This document shows, piece after piece, positions 21,998-23,584 of a stretch of DNA of 23,584 nucleotides. The DNA is taken from the NCBI GenBank assembly GCA_041751955.1, contig JBGSIB010000019.1:1-23584 (forward strand), written 5' to 3'. Below the pieces are notes generated by a model. That model did no database searches. It worked only from the letters and a program-made list of their open reading frames with translations, and was not told where the DNA came from. This DNA is from UBA2040 sp041751955 (GTDB lineage Bacteria > Bacteroidota > Bacteroidia > Flavobacteriales_D > Crocinitomicaceae). Made by a program: the position numbers and the translations under genes. Within the stretch, counting starts at the first letter, position 1, and every line of letters begins with the position of its first letter.

Positions 21998-22816
21998 ATG
22001 AAAAAATCAATCGTTTCCTTTACAATTTTATCTCTCTTGTTTTTAAGTGCTACCACTTCCTGTAAAAAAAATGTGGAAGAACAAGAAGATTTTGACCAAA
22101 CAGGATTAGCCGAAACAAGTTCACAAGATGACGAAAACAGCGTTACAAAAGAACTAATGTATTTCGGTTCGCCATGCAATTACGACTATTCAGAAATTAC
22201 TGGTTCGTGCGCCGTTACCACCGAATCGTCCAGCTCCTTTCCAAAAACGGTTACCATAGACTTTGGCACAGGTTGTACAGGTCCAAATGGATTTACCAAA
22301 AAAGGGAAAATAATCATTGCCATGTCCAATCCTTTGACAGATGTAGGCGCAACCCGCGAAATAAGCTTCGAGAATTTTTACGTGAACGACGTGGCCATAA
22401 CAGGAACAAAAAACCTGACAAACAGTGGTTTAAACGGAAACGGAAACTTGGATATCACGGTTGTTTCCAATTTAACGATGAGTAATGGTACTGAATCGAG
22501 AAGCAGATCTTTCACGCACAACCGAGAATGGATTGGTCACGAAACCTGCGAAACTGCAGACGATGAATTTAAAATAACGGGATCGGGCAATGTCACACGT
22601 TCAAATGGAAAAACGCGTTCTTATTCCATTCTAACGGCTGTTCATATCAAGGCGAGTTGTCGTTACCCGGTTTCAGGAGTTGTTGACTTTGGAACATCAA
22701 AAATTGGTGCCACATTGGATTACGGCGCCGGAGTTTGTGATGAATATGCAACCTTGACCTCAAAAAGAAAAGGAACAACGAAAACCATTAATTTACAGAC
22801 CCGAAAATTCGAATAG
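21998..22816 (+). CDS. Lipoprotein with Gly/Cys-patterned beta-rich domain
   Basis: 272 residues. The lipoprotein signal ends in TTSC, lipidated C22. An acidic, low-complexity stretch (about 23-50) is followed by a beta-rich domain. TVTIDFGTGCTGPNGFTKKG, ENFYVNDVAITGT, SGNVTRSNG and LDYGAGVCDEYATL match the pattern I recall from a Bacteroidota lipoprotein family (DYG.G.CD..A near the end). Cysteines at 60, 71, 93, 184, 221 and 247 could form disulfides. The carrier compartment is the outer membrane or surface. It has its own copy of the sigma-type promoter and a strong terminator, and is probably a target or part of the sigma circuit. Confidence 0.85.
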   Translation: MKKSIVSFTILSLLFLSATTSCKKNVEEQEDFDQTGLAETSSQDDENSVTKELMYFGSPCNYDYSEITGSCAVTTESSSSFPKTVTIDFGTGCTGPNGFTKKGKIIIAMSNPLTDVGATREISFENFYVNDVAITGTKNLTNSGLNGNGNLDITVVSNLTMSNGTESRSRSFTHNREWIGHETCETADDEFKITGSGNVTRSNGKTRSYSILTAVHIKASCRYPVSGVVDFGTSKIGATLDYGAGVCDEYATLTSKRKGTTKTINLQTRKFE

Positions 22817-22841
22817 TACAAGGATTTTAGTAGTGTTGGAA

Positions 22842-22884
22842 CCCCGCTGGCAAAACGATTTATGTTTTGTTGGTGGGGATTTTT
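22842..22884 (+). terminator. Terminator of the lipoprotein gene
   Basis: A 15-bp stem (22842-22856 with 22864-22878, including four G-T pairs) and a 7-base loop are followed by A and five T residues. Confidence 0.9.
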
Positions 22885-22953
22885 GTTTTGGTTAAATAAA
22901 TAAGACTTGTCTTTTTCAATCCAATGAATTGTTTCATTTTTATGGGTAGAAAC

Positions 22954-22981
22954 AAAAAAACCTCCCGAAAAAAGGAGGTTT
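22954..22981 (-). terminator. Hairpin terminator of the decayed tRNA copy
   Basis: AAACCTCC (22958-22965) and GGAGGTTT (22974-22981) form an 8-bp stem. Read on the minus strand it is followed by seven T residues (A run at 22954-22960). It lies just downstream of the 3' end of the decayed tRNA-Ala-like copy. Confidence 0.75.
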
Positions 22982-22987
22982 CTTTTG

Positions 22988-23084
22988 TGGAGAAGGTCGG
23001 GCTTACCGAAGGTTATTTTACTACGGTCATGCTTCCCTTGAAAATATAAATCGGCATCCTACTTCTCGCCCAACTAGTTTACAT
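22988..23084 (-). pseudogene. Decayed copy of tRNA-Ala
   Basis: The 3' end (GTGGAGAAGGTCGGGCT at 22987-23003) matches the functional tRNA end at 23119-23134 with one base difference (GGTCGGG against GATCGGG). At the other side CTCGCCCAACTAGTTTACAT aligns with CTAGCCAACTGAGCTACAT of the D-arm and 5' end with small gaps. The middle does not keep an anticodon arm. Its own minus-strand terminator at 22954-22981 supports a tandem tRNA duplication that has lost function. Confidence 0.5.
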
Positions 23085-23085
23085 G

Positions 23086-23112
23086 AAAAAAGCCTTCCAT
23101 TTGGAAGGCTTT
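23086..23112 (-). terminator. Terminator of tRNA-Ala
   Basis: AAAGCCTTCC (23089-23098) and GGAAGGCTTT (23103-23112), a 10-bp stem with a 4-base loop. On the minus strand it ends in a T-run (A run at 23086-23091). Confidence 0.88.
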
Positions 23113-23119
23113 CTTTTTG

Positions 23120-23193
23120 TGGAGAAGATCGGGCTCGAACCGACGACCTCTTGACTGCCAGTCAAGCACTCTAGCCAACTGAGCTACATCCCC
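23120..23193 (-). tRNA. tRNA-Ala (anticodon GGC)
   Basis: 74 bases on the minus strand. The 5' end is GGGGATG, D stem GCTC, and anticodon arm CTTGA-CTGGCAG-TCAAG with anticodon GGC (alanine GCC/GCU). The T arm is GTCGG-TTCGAGC-CCGAT, and 3' CTTCTCC with discriminator A. The G3-U70 pair, the main alanine identity element, is present. The acceptor stem has a U-U mismatch at the sixth pair. CCA is not encoded. The gene is followed by its own terminator. Confidence 0.93.
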
Positions 23194-23203
23194 ATTATAA
23201 TTT

Positions 23204-23305
23204 CTTTTTCACAAATAACATCAAACCAAGCACTCTTGCTTCGCCATGGCGGAAGCTCGACCCCCATTTTAGAAGGTTAAAAATAGACATTATTTCATTG
23301 TGTGG
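23204..23305. other. Short gap with an imperfect palindrome
   Basis: GCTTCGCCATGGCGGAAGC (about 23239-23257) is a near-perfect inverted repeat with one bulged base. No gene is seen. Confidence 0.3.
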
Positions 23306-23584
23306 TCACAATAATTTTCTCAAGCCTTCATAATCAATCTTAGAATTGTGCCGTGGGTCGCGTGGAATCTTTTTCAACCAGATAATTGCCTCAAAAGCAA
23401 AGTCTTTTCCAAGCAAAGCTAAATCCCACGATTCCTTCGTGAAAAGTTCGTTTTTCTCGATAATGGCCACGACTTTTGTGTCTATTTCTAGGATAGTTCC
23501 CATTTCTATTCCTTGAATTGACTGGAAAAAATTTTCATAAATGAAAGGGGAAATCAGTTCGTCTTCCTTTTCTATCAAACTTGC
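23306..23584 (-). CDS. C-terminal part of an unrecognised protein
   Basis: The frame is open to the right edge of the window (reading ASLIEKEDELISPFIYENFF on entry), so the apparent start TTG at 23578 is probably internal. About 92 residues are visible. Later segments are GIEMGTILEIDTKVVAIIEK, ESWDLALLGKDFAFEAIIWL and a basic end RDPRHNSKIDYEGLRKLL. It is soluble in the visible part. I do not recognise the family. Confidence 0.6.
   Translation of the reverse strand, partial: ASLIEKEDELISPFIYENFFQSIQGIEMGTILEIDTKVVAIIEKNELFTKESWDLALLGKDFAFEAIIWLKKIPRDPRHNSKIDYEGLRKLL

Noticed and set aside
1..23584. CRISPR array or insertion sequence
   Set aside because: No regularly spaced repeats, no transposase and no paired terminal inverted repeats with target duplications were seen.

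Overview
The window reads as chromosomal DNA of a Bacteroidota member, most likely a flavobacterium-like marine or freshwater lineage. Supporting signs are AT-rich sequence, promoter-like TTG-N19/20-TAnnTTTG motifs, weak Shine-Dalgarno sites, tRNA and tmRNA genes without an encoded CCA, OmpA-type and small beta-barrel envelope proteins, DUF983, a short MenE, and an ECF sigma/anti-sigma pair of Bacteroidota type. Genus cannot be fixed from the sequence alone.

Layout. 1-2528 (+): end of an M20-type amidohydrolase, then alanine racemase (alr) and an ornithine/alanine-racemase-family protein, joined by two TAATG stop/start overlaps. 2594-3055 (-): exported thioredoxin-like protein. 3146-4982 (+): menE overlapping a membrane J-domain protein. 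4986-6112 (-): smpB and a polytopic membrane protein. 6228-9617 (+): recR (GTG start, apparently almost leaderless), mscL, an RRM protein with a poly-acidic tail preceded by a 10-codon leader ORF, and a large exported protein. 9693-10090 (+): tmRNA (ssrA) with a strong terminator, so both trans-translation components lie in one window. 10162-10521: DUF983 protein, followed by a 650-base non-coding stretch holding a broken copy of the ssrA 3' end.

11170-16822 is one minus-strand run of eight genes: carboxymuconolactone-decarboxylase-like protein, a 69-residue unknown, DUF1348, a PNPOx-like protein, fabF, a polytopic membrane protein, a THEP1-like protein with degenerate nucleotide-binding motifs, and an AraC-type regulator. 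17430-18665 (+) is an OmpA-type lipoprotein and a small beta-barrel protein ending in three hairpins. 18794-19796 is gene-poor, with one orphan ORF.

19773-22884 (+) is the most interesting unit: an ECF sigma factor, overlapped by ATGA with a protein that combines an anti-sigma-like N-terminus, one membrane helix, a roughly 210-residue disordered linker and a C-terminal beta-barrel-like domain, then a lipoprotein. The sigma gene and the lipoprotein gene carry the same upstream element at identical spacing (CTCACCCAAC-N14-TTTCATA). This looks like an autoregulated envelope-sensing circuit in which one polypeptide could link the outer membrane to the cytoplasmic sigma factor. The window ends with a tRNA-Ala(GGC), a decayed tandem copy of it, and the C-terminal part of an unrecognised gene.
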